A stretch of 64,000 bases of DNA from Buttiauxella sp. A111 (GTDB taxonomy: Bacteria > Pseudomonadota > Gammaproteobacteria > Enterobacterales > Enterobacteriaceae), in contig NZ_BJFN01000004.1 of NCBI RefSeq assembly GCF_014189855.1, positions 372,001 to 436,000 on the forward strand, in the 5' to 3' direction. The first letter of the stretch is position 1. Every line of letters begins with the position of its first letter. The notes under the pieces were generated by a model. It made no database searches. It was not told where the DNA came from and saw only the letters and a list, made by a program, of their open reading frames with translations. Below, in pieces: positions 43,683 to 53,430 of this stretch. A program made the position numbers and the translations under genes.

Positions 43683-43701
43683 TGGTTGTACAATACAACC
43701 A
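43683..43701. promoter_or_regulatory. Inverted-repeat operator of the MarR-GNAT gene
   Basis: TGGTTGTACAATACAACCA: eight-base perfect arms TGGTTGTA / TACAACCA around CAA. Its size and position just upstream of the gene match MarR-family autoregulatory operators. Confidence 0.75.
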
Positions 43702-43905
43702 TCATCATCGGGAGATTGTCAACGTTTACCCTATTGACGGTCAGCTTAGGCCGAGAATAAAAAACACCATGTTGGTGCAAATGCACCGGATATGGGCACT
43801 ATTTTGGATCAACAACAGAAAGGCAATCTGCCAGGATGAGAGCGGATTTAGCAGGAAGGGTATCTGATTATTTTTAAGAAAAGTGTCGATACAAGACGAC
43901 ATCAA

Positions 43906-43927
43906 AACGGGGCGAAGATGCCCCGTT
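43906..43927 (-). terminator. Terminator of mipA
   Basis: Stem AACGGGGC / GCCCCGTT with a six-base loop; the minus strand continues TTTTGAT. Confidence 0.65.
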
Positions 43928-43947
43928 GAAGTGCACTGAATGCACCA

Positions 43948-44697
43948 TCAGAAACTGTAGGTGATACCTGTCATCAAAATACCCGTCCACTCTTTATCAA
44001 TCATCGGGCTATTAGTGACTTCATTGGCCAGGTGAACATAGCGCCCCATACCGAAGACATTCCAGCTGTCTGTCAGCTTATAGTTAACAGACAACTCAAC
44101 GTACGGCGACCAGCTGCTTTCAGGATCGTAGGAATCTAAACCACTGCGCTGTGACTCGCTCTTACTGATGCCATAGTAATATTGGTTTTGGTTCTCGCTA
44201 CTCCACGTGATCCCAATGCCAGGGGTCATGGTCAATCGATCGCTATTGTAGCGATACAACCATGCGGTATCCCAGGTTACGCCGTTGCTATTGCCTAGCG
44301 TGTCACCCGCCAGCACGGTACGCAAGAAACCATATTGCGTGTTATGCACGTAGGAAAGCCCCGCCATCAGAGTCGCATGGCGATTTTCTAACTGGCGCAT
44401 ACTCTTTGAGTCACTGTCTTTCGCACGGAAAAAGATCGGTGAAAAGTAGGTAATAATGGAAAGCTTGTCAGCCTGGTCATTCCACAGGTAGTAACCTGCG
44501 GTTAACCCGCGCAGGTAAACACTCTCCCCTTCGTAACCTATCATCGGAACAGGGTACAAACGGTCTTGTTCGCCTTTGTACATGTTAGGTGTCACCAGAG
44601 CTGCTGCCCCTAACGACCAGGGACCATCCGCAGCTTGTGCTACAGAAAAAGTTGAAGCAATGAGTCCCCCCAATGCAATAATTTTGAAATTGCTCAC
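43948..44697 (-). CDS. mipA: MltA-interacting outer membrane protein MipA
   Basis: OmpV/MipA family outer membrane beta-barrel, 249 residues, a scaffold for the murein enzymes MltA and PBP1B in E. coli. Signal peptide cleaved after about residue 22 (SVAQA|AD). Alternating strands and a terminal aromatic Phe (GITYSF) are typical of barrels. The start is GTG, which aligns with the E. coli N terminus; no in-frame ATG fits. Divergent from yeaG. Confidence 0.93.
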   Translation of the reverse strand: MSNFKIIALGGLIASTFSVAQAADGPWSLGAAALVTPNMYKGEQDRLYPVPMIGYEGESVYLRGLTAGYYLWNDQADKLSIITYFSPIFFRAKDSDSKSMRQLENRHATLMAGLSYVHNTQYGFLRTVLAGDTLGNSNGVTWDTAWLYRYNSDRLTMTPGIGITWSSENQNQYYYGISKSESQRSGLDSYDPESSWSPYVELSVNYKLTDSWNVFGMGRYVHLANEVTNSPMIDKEWTGILMTGITYSF

Positions 44698-45078
44698 AAT
44701 CCATTAAATCCTTTAATCAAATAATTAGCCAGGAGAGTGTAACCCTCTTGCTTTCTTAGCCAAAATTTTTTACCAATTTGAAACATCAGAGCAACTGAAC
44801 AACATCTCGCGAACAGATTTCATCTTCTTTTCAGTTTTATGAATCACATGTGATACCAACCACTTCCCTTTACAACAAAAGGAGATTTATTTGGATGAGT
44901 TATTGATATGTCATTGAAATTGGCTTGTGGCCGTATGCAAGTTTTGCAAATGCCATCTACGCTTTATTTTAGGAAGATGAAATACGCTGAACGCGGCAAT
45001 GAAAATGCCACGATACCCTAAGACATTCGAGTGGTAGTCAACGCGCTTAAGACTTGAATGATGAGGGGTAAGAGAAGT
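44698..45078. other. mipA / yeaG intergenic region
   Basis: Long AT-rich control region. It must hold the mipA promoter (minus) and activator sites for the sigma-54 promoter of yeaG. A 74-codon minus-strand frame at 44911-45135 has no coding character and runs through the yeaG promoter. Confidence 0.45.
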
Positions 45079-45094
45079 TGGCATAAGGGTTGCT
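45079..45094 (+). promoter_or_regulatory. Sigma-54 promoter of yeaGH
   Basis: TGGCATAAGGGTTGCT matches TGGCACG-N4-TTGCW with two mismatches, and GG/GC lie ten bases apart. It is 88 bases upstream of yeaG. RpoN control of yeaGH is known in E. coli. Confidence 0.83.
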
Positions 45095-45181
45095 CGAGAT
45101 TCAGGAGACGTCTTCCGGGAGCCTCCATTACTCATACGAACGGCTCTCTAACCTGTGCTAAATACGAAAGGACGGCATGCC

Positions 45182-47116
45182 ATGAATATATTCGATCACT
45201 ATCGCCAGCGTTATGAAGCTGCCAAGGACGAAGAGTTCACACTGCAGGAGTTTCTTGCAATCTGTAAGCAAGATCGCAGTGCCTATGCCAATGCGGCAGA
45301 ACGGCTATTGATGGCCATTGGTGAGCCAGTGATGGTGGATACTGCCACAGAGCCACGGCTGTCCCGTCTCTTTTCGAATCGGGTGATTTCCCGTTACCCG
45401 GCATTTGAAGAGTTCTATGGCATGGAAGAAGCCATCGAACAAATTGTTGCCTATCTTAAACATGCGGCCCAAGGCCTGGAAGAGAAGAAACAGATTCTCT
45501 ATTTGTTGGGGCCGGTAGGTGGCGGTAAGTCATCACTCGCTGAACGTCTCAAGGCATTAATGCAGCGCGTGCCCATTTACACACTGAGTGCTAACGGCGA
45601 GCGCAGCCCGGTGAATGACCACCCGCTGTGCCTGTTTAATCCACAAGAAGATGCTTCTATTCTTGAGAAAGAGTACGGCGTCCCAACCCGCTATCTCGGC
45701 ACGATTATGTCGCCGTGGGCGGCAAAACGTCTACATGAGTTTGGCGGCGACATCACCAAATTCCGTGTAGTGAAAGTCTGGCCGTCAATTCTGGCGCAGA
45801 TTGCGATTGCCAAAACTGAACCGGGTGATGAGAACAACCAGGATATCTCGGCACTGGTCGGTAAAGTGGATATTCGTAAACTGGAAAACCACGCGCAAAA
45901 CGACCCAGATGCTTACGGCTATTCCGGTGCACTGTGCCGCTCAAACCAAGGCATCATGGAATTCGTTGAGATGTTCAAAGCGCCAATTAAAGTTCTCCAC
46001 CCGTTGCTGACCGCAACCCAGGAGGGGAACTATAACGGCACCGAAGGCATTTCCGCCCTGCCGTTTAATGGCATTATCCTTGCGCACTCAAACGAATCTG
46101 AGTGGGTGACGTTCCGTAACAACAAAAACAACGAAGCGTTCCTTGACCGTGTTTACATTGTCAAAGTGCCTTATTGCCTGCGGATTTCCGAAGAGATCAA
46201 AATCTACCAAAAACTGCTCACGCACAGTGAGTTGTTACATGCTCCATGCGCCCCAGGCACGCTGGAAACACTTTCGCGCTTCTCAATCCTTTCGCGTTTG
46301 AAAGAGCCGGAAAACTCCAGCATTTACTCCAAAATGCGGGTGTACGATGGCGAAAGTCTGAAAGATACCGATCCGAAAGCGAAATCCTACCAGGAGTACC
46401 GCGATTACGCAGGCGTGGACGAAGGCATGAACGGGTTGTCGACACGTTTCGCGTTTAAAATCCTCTCTCGCGTGTTCAACTTTGATCACGCAGAAGTGGC
46501 TGCAAACCCGGTGCATTTGTTCTATGTTCTGGAACAACAGATAGAGCGCGAGCAGTTCCCACAGGAGCTTGCCGAGAAATATCTTGAGCACCTGAAAGGC
46601 TACCTGATCCCGAAATATGCTGAATTTATCGGTAAAGAGATTCAGACGGCATACCTCGAATCCTACTCAGAGTACGGGCAAAACATTTTCGACCGTTATG
46701 TTACCTACGCTGATTTCTGGATTCAGGATCAGGAATACCGTGACCCGGATACCGGCCAGTTGTTTGACCGTGAATCCCTGAATGCAGAGCTGGAAAAAAT
46801 TGAAAAACCGGCTGGTATCAGCAACCCGAAAGATTTCCGTAACGAAATCGTCAACTTCGTGCTGCGTGCCCGCGCCCACAACAATGGTCGTAATCCTAAC
46901 TGGACGAGCTACGAGAAGCTGCGCACGGTCATCGAGAAGAAAATGTTCTCAAACACCGAGGAGCTGCTGCCTGTTATTTCGTTCAATGCCAAAACTTCTA
47001 CAGACGAGCAGAAAAAACACGATGACTTTGTCGACCGTATGATGGAGAAAGGCTATACCCGCAAGCAAGTTCGCCTGCTGTGCGAATGGTATCTACGGGT
47101 ACGTAAATCTTCATAA
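45182..47116 (+). CDS. yeaG: PrkA-type serine protein kinase YeaG
   Basis: Cytosolic AAA-plus/PrkA-family protein, 644 residues, with kinase activity reported in E. coli and a role in sustained nitrogen starvation and stress. P-loop GPVGGGKSS at 110-118; the C-terminal PrkA domain starts near residue 390. The frame opens 27 bases earlier, but ATG 45182 (MNIFDHY) aligns with E. coli and follows AAGGACGGCATGCC. Cotranscribed with yeaH. Confidence 0.95.
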   Translation: MNIFDHYRQRYEAAKDEEFTLQEFLAICKQDRSAYANAAERLLMAIGEPVMVDTATEPRLSRLFSNRVISRYPAFEEFYGMEEAIEQIVAYLKHAAQGLEEKKQILYLLGPVGGGKSSLAERLKALMQRVPIYTLSANGERSPVNDHPLCLFNPQEDASILEKEYGVPTRYLGTIMSPWAAKRLHEFGGDITKFRVVKVWPSILAQIAIAKTEPGDENNQDISALVGKVDIRKLENHAQNDPDAYGYSGALCRSNQGIMEFVEMFKAPIKVLHPLLTATQEGNYNGTEGISALPFNGIILAHSNESEWVTFRNNKNNEAFLDRVYIVKVPYCLRISEEIKIYQKLLTHSELLHAPCAPGTLETLSRFSILSRLKEPENSSIYSKMRVYDGESLKDTDPKAKSYQEYRDYAGVDEGMNGLSTRFAFKILSRVFNFDHAEVAANPVHLFYVLEQQIEREQFPQELAEKYLEHLKGYLIPKYAEFIGKEIQTAYLESYSEYGQNIFDRYVTYADFWIQDQEYRDPDTGQLFDRESLNAELEKIEKPAGISNPKDFRNEIVNFVLRARAHNNGRNPNWTSYEKLRTVIEKKMFSNTEELLPVISFNAKTSTDEQKKHDDFVDRMMEKGYTRKQVRLLCEWYLRVRKSS

Positions 47117-47123
47117 CGGCTGA

Positions 47124-48470
<1,347 letters not shown>

Positions 48471-48478
48471 TCTATAAA

Positions 48479-48516
48479 AATCAGTCAGATAATCTAATTT
48501 TTCTGGCTGATTTTTT
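48479..48516 (+). terminator. Terminator of yeaGH
   Basis: Ten-base arms AATCAGTCAG / CTGGCTGATT (one G-T pair) with 14-base loop, then T6. Confidence 0.85.
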
Positions 48517-48550
48517 CTTAAATCAATCTCTAAAAGTTTCTTTTATTTAC

Positions 48551-48594
48551 AGTGGCTTGCAATTAGTTTTGGGGAACTAATTAGGTATGCCACT
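48551..48594. repeat. Imperfect inverted repeat at the start of the accessory region
   Basis: AGTGGC and AATTAGTT on the left pair with AACTAATT and GCCACT on the right, with small internal mismatched bulges and loop TTGGGG. It lies between the yeaH terminator and yedK, where the conserved order ends. It could be a recombination scar or RNA hairpin; function unknown. Confidence 0.6.
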
Positions 48595-48616
48595 CTCAAT
48601 AACTCCGATTTTGCTG

Positions 48617-48643
48617 GCGGGTTCAACTCCCCACAGCCCACCA
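48617..48643 (+). other. tmRNA/tRNA 3'-end-like sequence
   Basis: GCGGGTTCAACTCCC is identical to the T-arm stretch near the 3' end of enterobacterial tmRNA, and the site ends CAGCCCACCA where tmRNA has CAGCTCCACCA. No tRNA or tmRNA body precedes it, and the stem does not close properly. It may be a leftover attachment site from an integrated element. No integrase gene is left beside it. Confidence 0.45.
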
Positions 48644-48775
48644 CTTTGGATTAGACAGTGCAAGGACAATACATTGTTAAACATGATGTTACAGCTCAAG
48701 ATCGGACACTGTCGAGACACAAACGGGACAAAAAAGGATACGCAAAAGATACGCGGTTCCGAAGTCTCCGAAGAT

Positions 48776-48797
48776 ACCCGCCTTGTGCGGTTTTTTT
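48776..48797 (+). terminator. Terminator-like hairpin upstream of yedK
   Basis: ACCCGC / GCGGT stem with a one-base bulge and loop CTTGT, followed by seven T residues. No recognisable gene precedes it, so it may belong to a lost gene. The remainder of 48520-48885 holds an 87-codon frame without coding character. Confidence 0.6.
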
Positions 48798-48885
48798 GTT
48801 GCCTGAAAATTGAGTGTGGAGTTATTGAGGTGAAAACCCTGCCATTCTGACGTCATCTATACTTTCAGTTTTACTGGAGGTAACC

Positions 48886-49569
48886 ATGTGCGGACGCTTC
48901 ACTCAAATCAAATCTCGCGACGATTATCTCGATTTTCTTCTGGAAGAAGCCGAGAGCGGTATTCCCTATGACCCCGAACCGATTGGCCGTTACAACGTAG
49001 CGCCAGGCACCAAAGTTCTTCTGCTGAATAATCGCGACGAAGCATTTCATCTAGATTCCGTGGTCTGGTCATACGCGCCTAGTTGGTGGGACAAATCACC
49101 GCTGATTAATGCCAAAGTAGAAACTGCGGCCACCAGCCGGATGTTTAAGCCGCTGTGGAATCATGGTCGGGCAATTGTGTTTGCTGATGGTTGGTATGAG
49201 TGGAAGAAGGAAGGAGACAAAAAGCAGCCGTATTACATCTACCGGAAAGACAGGAAGCCGCTTTATTTTGCAGCGATTGGTAAACAACCGTTTGATGTAG
49301 GAGATGAGGCAGAGGGATTTTTGATCGTAACGGCAGCTGCCGATCAAGGCCTTGTAGATATTCACGACCGCAAGCCTTTAGTTTTCTCACCTACTGCGGC
49401 ACGGGAATGGATGGGTCCGGAAACTACAGAGGCACAGGCCAGCGAACTTGCCCATGATGCTGCGGTGCCAGCCGATGAATTTACCTGGCACCCTGTTTCT
49501 CGGGCTGTTGGGAATGTGAAGAACCAAAGCCCGGAACTCATCAGAAAAACCGACACAACAAGTTTGTAG
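48886..49569 (+). CDS. yedK: SRAP/HMCES-family protein YedK
   Basis: DNA-protein crosslinking shield for abasic sites; 227 residues. Cys2, exposed after Met removal (MCGRFTQ), forms the thiazolidine bond with the AP site. Other active residues sit in RYNVAPGTKV, NAKVETAATSRMF, ADGWYEWKK and the His of LVDIHDRKPLVF. TGGAGG precedes the ATG. In E. coli yedK is elsewhere on the chromosome and family members are common on mobile DNA. Confidence 0.93.
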   Translation: MCGRFTQIKSRDDYLDFLLEEAESGIPYDPEPIGRYNVAPGTKVLLLNNRDEAFHLDSVVWSYAPSWWDKSPLINAKVETAATSRMFKPLWNHGRAIVFADGWYEWKKEGDKKQPYYIYRKDRKPLYFAAIGKQPFDVGDEAEGFLIVTAAADQGLVDIHDRKPLVFSPTAAREWMGPETTEAQASELAHDAAVPADEFTWHPVSRAVGNVKNQSPELIRKTDTTSL

Positions 49570-49956
49570 TTAGTCGCATGCCTGAGAAGCTAAACCTGCA
49601 TGTCAGTTGTGAAATTGGATATTAAGTATGAAAATCTGCAATGAGCGAGGAGCGGACATCACGAACTATAAATAGCCCCGGACTTACAATTTGGGAGGCG
49701 TATTTTAATTGATACTCACAGTTTCACTATCGCAGGTGAAAGCCCTGATTCGATTATTTAACATCATGAAGTTAAAAACCGACAAGCCGCCTTGTGTTTA
49801 TTTTAATTATTAAAATAGACACTTTCACAAACCACTCCCTACAAACGTTTTTAGCCGTCTACAGAGGGGATTTTAAAAAATATGATTTCATTGCATGATG
49901 CACGGGTAATCATTTATTTTAAACACTTCCAACTCTTAAAGAGATAAGTAATAAAA
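49570..49956. other. AT-rich intergenic region
   Basis: 387 bases clearly richer in A and T than the backbone. No coding frame, repeat or strong hairpin seen. Probably holds the promoter of the cupin cassette. Confidence 0.5.
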
Positions 49957-50292
49957 ATGAAATCAATGAATGGCAATAACACCATCCAACTTGGTGAAAT
50001 AACCATCAAGATTCTCAGCAACAGTGAGGCACTTACCGTCGCTGAGCTAACCTTCCCCGCAGATACTCTGGCAAAGGAACACCAGCATCCACATGAAGAG
50101 GTGAATTATGTCGTAAATGGTTATTTCGACTTTATCCACGATGGTCATGCAACCCGCATTAGTGCAGGTGAATCAATACGTATTGCGCCAGGTGTTTTGC
50201 ATAATATCAGGAGCCACGATGCTGGCGGGGTTATTTTGACAAGCTGGACTCCTTCCCGACATGATTTGATTGAAAAGCTATATAAAAACTGA
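49957..50292 (+). CDS. Cytosolic cupin-domain protein
   Basis: Single-domain cupin, 111 residues, without signal peptide. Both cupin motifs are intact: HQHPHEEVNYVVNG (metal His/His/Glu) and GESIRIAPGVLHNI (third His). This metal centre is used by dioxygenases, isomerases and sensor proteins, so the reaction cannot be named. It begins a three-gene cassette; the tautomerase starts 11 bases after its stop. Base composition is low in GC relative to the backbone, which suggests transfer. Confidence 0.82.
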   Translation: MKSMNGNNTIQLGEITIKILSNSEALTVAELTFPADTLAKEHQHPHEEVNYVVNGYFDFIHDGHATRISAGESIRIAPGVLHNIRSHDAGGVILTSWTPSRHDLIEKLYKN

Positions 50293-50303
50293 CGAGATTT
50301 TCT

Positions 50304-50687
50304 ATGCCACTCATCAACGTTTATCTCCCGGAAAGCAAGTCCGATGAATTTATTGATAAGCTTAGTCAGTCACTACATGAAGCTCTGATGACTTCCTGGG
50401 GTATCCCAGAAAATGATCGCTTTCAGATTTTCAACCGAAAAAAAGCTAACGAGCTGCAAATTGATAAGCGACTGTTTGACATCCAACGTTCTGATGATGT
50501 CATCGTTTTTCATATTACGACATCACCAAGACTTGAGTGCGATAAGCTTAAGTTTTACGACACTCTGGCAAATAATCTCTTTCGTCATCTAGGTGTTCGG
50601 AAAGAAGACGTATTTATCTCAATTATTGAAAATACATACAGTGACTGGTCTTTTGGTAATGGCTTAGCTCAGCTTATTATTAAATGA
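50304..50687 (+). CDS. Tautomerase-superfamily protein
   Basis: 127-residue protein of the 4-oxalocrotonate tautomerase/MIF superfamily. The catalytic Pro would be exposed after Met removal (MPLINVYLPE). The beta-alpha-beta pattern repeats, as in the single-chain, longer members. Substrate unknown: the family tautomerises keto-enol acids or dehalogenates. It lies between two cupin genes with short gaps (11 and 41 bases), so joint transcription is likely. Confidence 0.8.
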   Translation: MPLINVYLPESKSDEFIDKLSQSLHEALMTSWGIPENDRFQIFNRKKANELQIDKRLFDIQRSDDVIVFHITTSPRLECDKLKFYDTLANNLFRHLGVRKEDVFISIIENTYSDWSFGNGLAQLIIK

Positions 50688-50728
50688 TGACAATTATAAC
50701 TTTTCAAACTTTAAAAAGGATTTAAATA

Positions 50729-51193
50729 ATGAAACATCTGACACTTATTATTGCTGCAAGCCTGGCATTTTCTGCTCCCGTTTTCGCCTCAAATGGTGGA
50801 TGCCCTGTGGGGAAAGAAGGGGCAACTCCTTTTACGCCACAAAACGCACAACAAGGTGAAGTATTCGTGCACACGGCAGCTGAGATGAATCTGGGTGAAG
50901 AAACTATCCATGCCGAAGGCTGGAAATTCCGCGCCAGGACGATCACTTTATCCCCGCATGCTGTTGTGCCATTGCATTCTCACAATGACCGCCCTGAAAC
51001 TGTTACTATGAAGCAAGGCGCAATTACTATTTATGAAACCACCTGCACCGTACCGTACACAATGAAGGAAGGTGAGGTTTATCAATCTGCCCACGGAAAA
51101 AGCCATTGGGCCGTTAATGAAAGCGATGACTATGCAACCATGTATGTTGTCGATCTCGTGAATAAAGATACTTTCCCGACATCAAAAAAATAA
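50729..51193 (+). CDS. Secreted cupin-domain protein
   Basis: 154 residues with a signal peptide cleaved after about residue 20 (APVFA|SN), so periplasmic or extracellular. Cupin motif 1 is VPLHSHNDRPETVTMKQG and motif 2 is GEVYQSAHGKSHWAVN. Two Cys (in GGCPVG and TTCTVP) could make a disulfide. AAAAGGATTTAA precedes the ATG. As the third gene of the cassette it pairs a secreted with a cytosolic cupin, an unusual arrangement. Function unknown. Confidence 0.82.
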   Translation: MKHLTLIIAASLAFSAPVFASNGGCPVGKEGATPFTPQNAQQGEVFVHTAAEMNLGEETIHAEGWKFRARTITLSPHAVVPLHSHNDRPETVTMKQGAITIYETTCTVPYTMKEGEVYQSAHGKSHWAVNESDDYATMYVVDLVNKDTFPTSKK

Positions 51194-51765
51194 GTATTGG
51201 TAAAACTGTATCTTTGGATGCTTATATAACCTTAAAACTAGCACTTGTGTTTCAATGGTAAATAAGCATCTTTGTGGAACGCAAATGATGCTTAGGCTCT
51301 AAATGAACCGAAAGCATGCCCGCGCCTGGTACTGACTGGTAGATATTTTTCAACACAGAGTATGATGTGTATCTGACTAAGTAAGAATCAAAACTATTTT
51401 TAAATATTTTAGTAAAAATCTTTATGCCTTACTTTAATAACCGCAAGCAAGCGACCAAAAGTAACGAGATAGTTATACTTCTATAGTAACCAACACGAAC
51501 TAATTTTATTGTATGCCACCCTCCCCTAGAAGCCAATATCTACAACCAGCCCTATAAGGCATCTGTTTATTTTTAATAGAAAATTACAATGCCATTAACG
51601 CGCACCACAAGTCAATCACTCAACCATTGAATTAGAATTTTTAATTTTGAATTTCGAAATTGAATATAGCGCAATCCCAAAAATTCAATATATGGACATT
51701 GATCACAACCACACCATTAACAAATGCGTAACATAAAAACATCATTATTGTTACGAGGTCAGGGT
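51194..51765. other. AT-rich intergenic region
   Basis: 572 bases of low-GC DNA. No coding frame, strong hairpin or repeat was recognised. It probably contains the promoter for the secreted protein gene at 51766. Confidence 0.5.
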
Positions 51766-52128
51766 ATGAAAAATATCAATGAAAAAATAATACTAACCAG
51801 TTTAGTGTTATTGATAGCTCCTCAGTTACAAGCGATGAGTTTGGATTCTCCAAAAATCAACCTCCTTCTTACTGCTGGCCCATTGTATTATGGAAAAATC
51901 AGCCGTATTAACCATGTATTGTGCAATCCATCGGCATACAATGTCCAAAAGAGGATTGCTGAAGTAAGAAGCCGTTTTCTACGCACCCCTAACTCTCAAG
52001 CAATGTGGATTAGTGGTGAAGCTGATGCACAGAAGACTATAGATTTGTATCACACTCTTTGGCTGGCAAATAAAAATGTCGCCGATATATTCCGGAAGCA
52101 AACTTGTCTGATATTAAAAGATATATAA
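51766..52128 (+). CDS. Small secreted protein of unknown function
   Basis: 120 residues from the chosen start; the frame opens at 51724, but GAGGTCAGGGT precedes ATG 51766. A signal peptide ends near residue 23 (APQLQA). The mature part is helical with two Cys (HVLCNPS and KQTCLIL). I recognise no family. The last codons (L-K-D-I-stop) and the hairpin that follows recur at 56218 beside the intact prophage, with the rest of the gene missing there. That links it to the phage end, possibly as a lysogenic-conversion gene. Confidence 0.6.
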   Translation: MKNINEKIILTSLVLLIAPQLQAMSLDSPKINLLLTAGPLYYGKISRINHVLCNPSAYNVQKRIAEVRSRFLRTPNSQAMWISGEADAQKTIDLYHTLWLANKNVADIFRKQTCLILKDI

Positions 52129-52131
52129 TAT

Positions 52132-52172
52132 AGTAATCATAAAAATTAGTGCTGCTGATTTTTATGATTACT
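52132..52172. repeat. 15-base perfect inverted repeat, copy 1
   Basis: AGTAATCATAAAAAT and ATTTTTATGATTACT enclose 11 bases. It directly follows the secreted-protein stop. Without a T tract after it, it is either a stem that protects the transcript end or a protein-binding site. The same element is at 56242. Confidence 0.8.
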
Positions 52173-52342
52173 GGTGGATTTGCCAGATAATACTCTATAT
52201 CCCAAACTATAATTCCTCCGACGAATGACAATCCCTAGGGCCTCAACAGCTTTGATAAAATTGGTCATGCATTTCCCAAATAGTAAAGGTCGGTATAAAA
52301 GCCAGCCAGTGGGAATGAAATTATTATGGAGCTATTCTTAAT

Positions 52343-52369
52343 AGCAGCCAACTATGGCTGCTTTTTATT
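52343..52369 (+). terminator. Terminator at the end of gene D relic
   Basis: Eight-base stem AGCAGCCA / TGGCTGCT, then TTTTATTA on the plus strand. It overlaps the gene D stop codon (minus strand). Confidence 0.75.
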
Positions 52370-53140
52370 ACTGTTCAAAGGATTACTTGCAGTAATGCTC
52401 ATCCGGTATCCCTCCCCCCTGCTGCAGCGCACTTCCACACGGTCGATGCTTATCCTTCCCCTCATGCCGTCCGGAAACGTGTTGTCCAGCTCAATTATCC
52501 CCTCCGCTGCCACATACGGATTGCCAGGCGTATCCAGCTGAATTTTTGACGCATCACGTTTCGCTCTGCGATGGCCTCCTTTCAGCACCGCTTCGGCATG
52601 GGCCTTATTAATATACGTTCCCGGCATTGTGCGGTAGGGCGCCTCACCACTGGTCAGGCTGTGCGTTTCACCCGTTGCCTCGTCGGTGTAGTTTACCCGC
52701 ACGCCGTTGACGCTTTTCTTGCCCGGCGTATCAATGGCACACTGGATGAAGTGCTGATTACCGGGATGATTTTCTGGCGGGCAGGTCAGTTTCACCACCG
52801 GCAGGGTTTTCCCGGTGATGGATTTAGCCTCACCGCGTAATGCCAGGATGTAAGCCCCATTGACCGGTTTGGCCACTGCATCATGCGCTTCTGCCAGCCG
52901 GTTGAGAAAGGCGGAGTCCGTCTCGTTTATCTGATCGGTGTGCGGGTAGGTAAAGCTGCTGAGGCGGGCGTCCATCCGTGGTGACAGGTTATGGCGTTGG
53001 GCGATAGTCTGGAAGATTTCGCCCAGCGTGGTGTTGTCCCACGAGGCTGAGCGCCGCTGCCGGAAGCCGGTTTTATCTTTCTTTTCAAACGGTGCTGCCG
53101 TTGCGGTGATGGTGATGATGCGGGGAAAAAGCTGTGGGGT
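52352..53140 (-). pseudogene. Truncated P2 gene D (late control/tail protein), relic
   Basis: Corresponds to the last ~263 residues of the intact 343-residue GpD at 56462-57493; only three residue changes are visible in the C-terminal 207 residues (for example NPLNS against NPMNS). The 5' quarter is replaced by IS3-family DNA, so neither start nor promoter remains. Reading continues out of frame-context into the insertion remnant. It is probably the last trace of a second, related prophage. Confidence 0.9.
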
Positions 53141-53430
53141 ATCCGACCTGAGCCTTTATCCCGGCACGTTTCATCAGTCGCCAGACTCTGTTCACTCCGC
53201 ACTGTTGCCCGCTGTCCCGCAGATCCAGATGGATCTTGCGATAACCATAGACGCATCCCGATTCCAGCCAGAACTGTTTAATTTGTCCTGTCAGTCTCAG
53301 GACTGCCTGATGGCGTTGTGAATGCGGCTGCTGAAGCCAGGCGTAAAAACCACTGGGATGAACATCCAGCACCCGACAGAGTAGACGAACAGGCCAGCAA
53401 CGGGTGTTGTCACGGATAAAGGCGTACCTC
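53141..53430 (-). pseudogene. IS3-family transposase OrfB, 5' fragment
   Basis: The frame reads LRYAFIRDNTRCWPVRLLCR, then VLDVHPSGFYAW, and later SGCVYGYRKIHLDL, all OrfB N-terminal and HTH_21 features. It is cut off after KRAGIKAQVGY, before the DDE catalytic core, by the join to phage gene D. No active transposase can be made from it. Confidence 0.85.

Larger units (their letters stand above)
52108..53140. repeat. 1,033-bp direct repeat, copy 1
   Basis: Aligns without gaps to 56218-57250 (constant offset 4110). It covers the end of the secreted-protein gene, a hairpin, a terminator and the 3' part of phage gene D. Scattered single-base differences, most of them silent in gene D, separate the copies. 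The homology breaks at about 53140, where IS3-family sequence begins. Confidence 0.93.

Noticed and set aside
44911-45135. Minus-strand frame of 74 codons upstream of yeaG
   Set aside because: It runs through the sigma-54 promoter, has no ribosome site and an amino acid make-up typical of chance frames.
48587-48850. Plus-strand frame of 87 codons before yedK
   Set aside because: It passes through the tmRNA-like sequence and a terminator hairpin, and its composition is not protein-like.
52326-52541. Plus-strand frames at 52326 and 56436 with near-identical products
   Set aside because: Both lie antisense to gene D and are similar only because gene D is duplicated; they also begin in the terminator.
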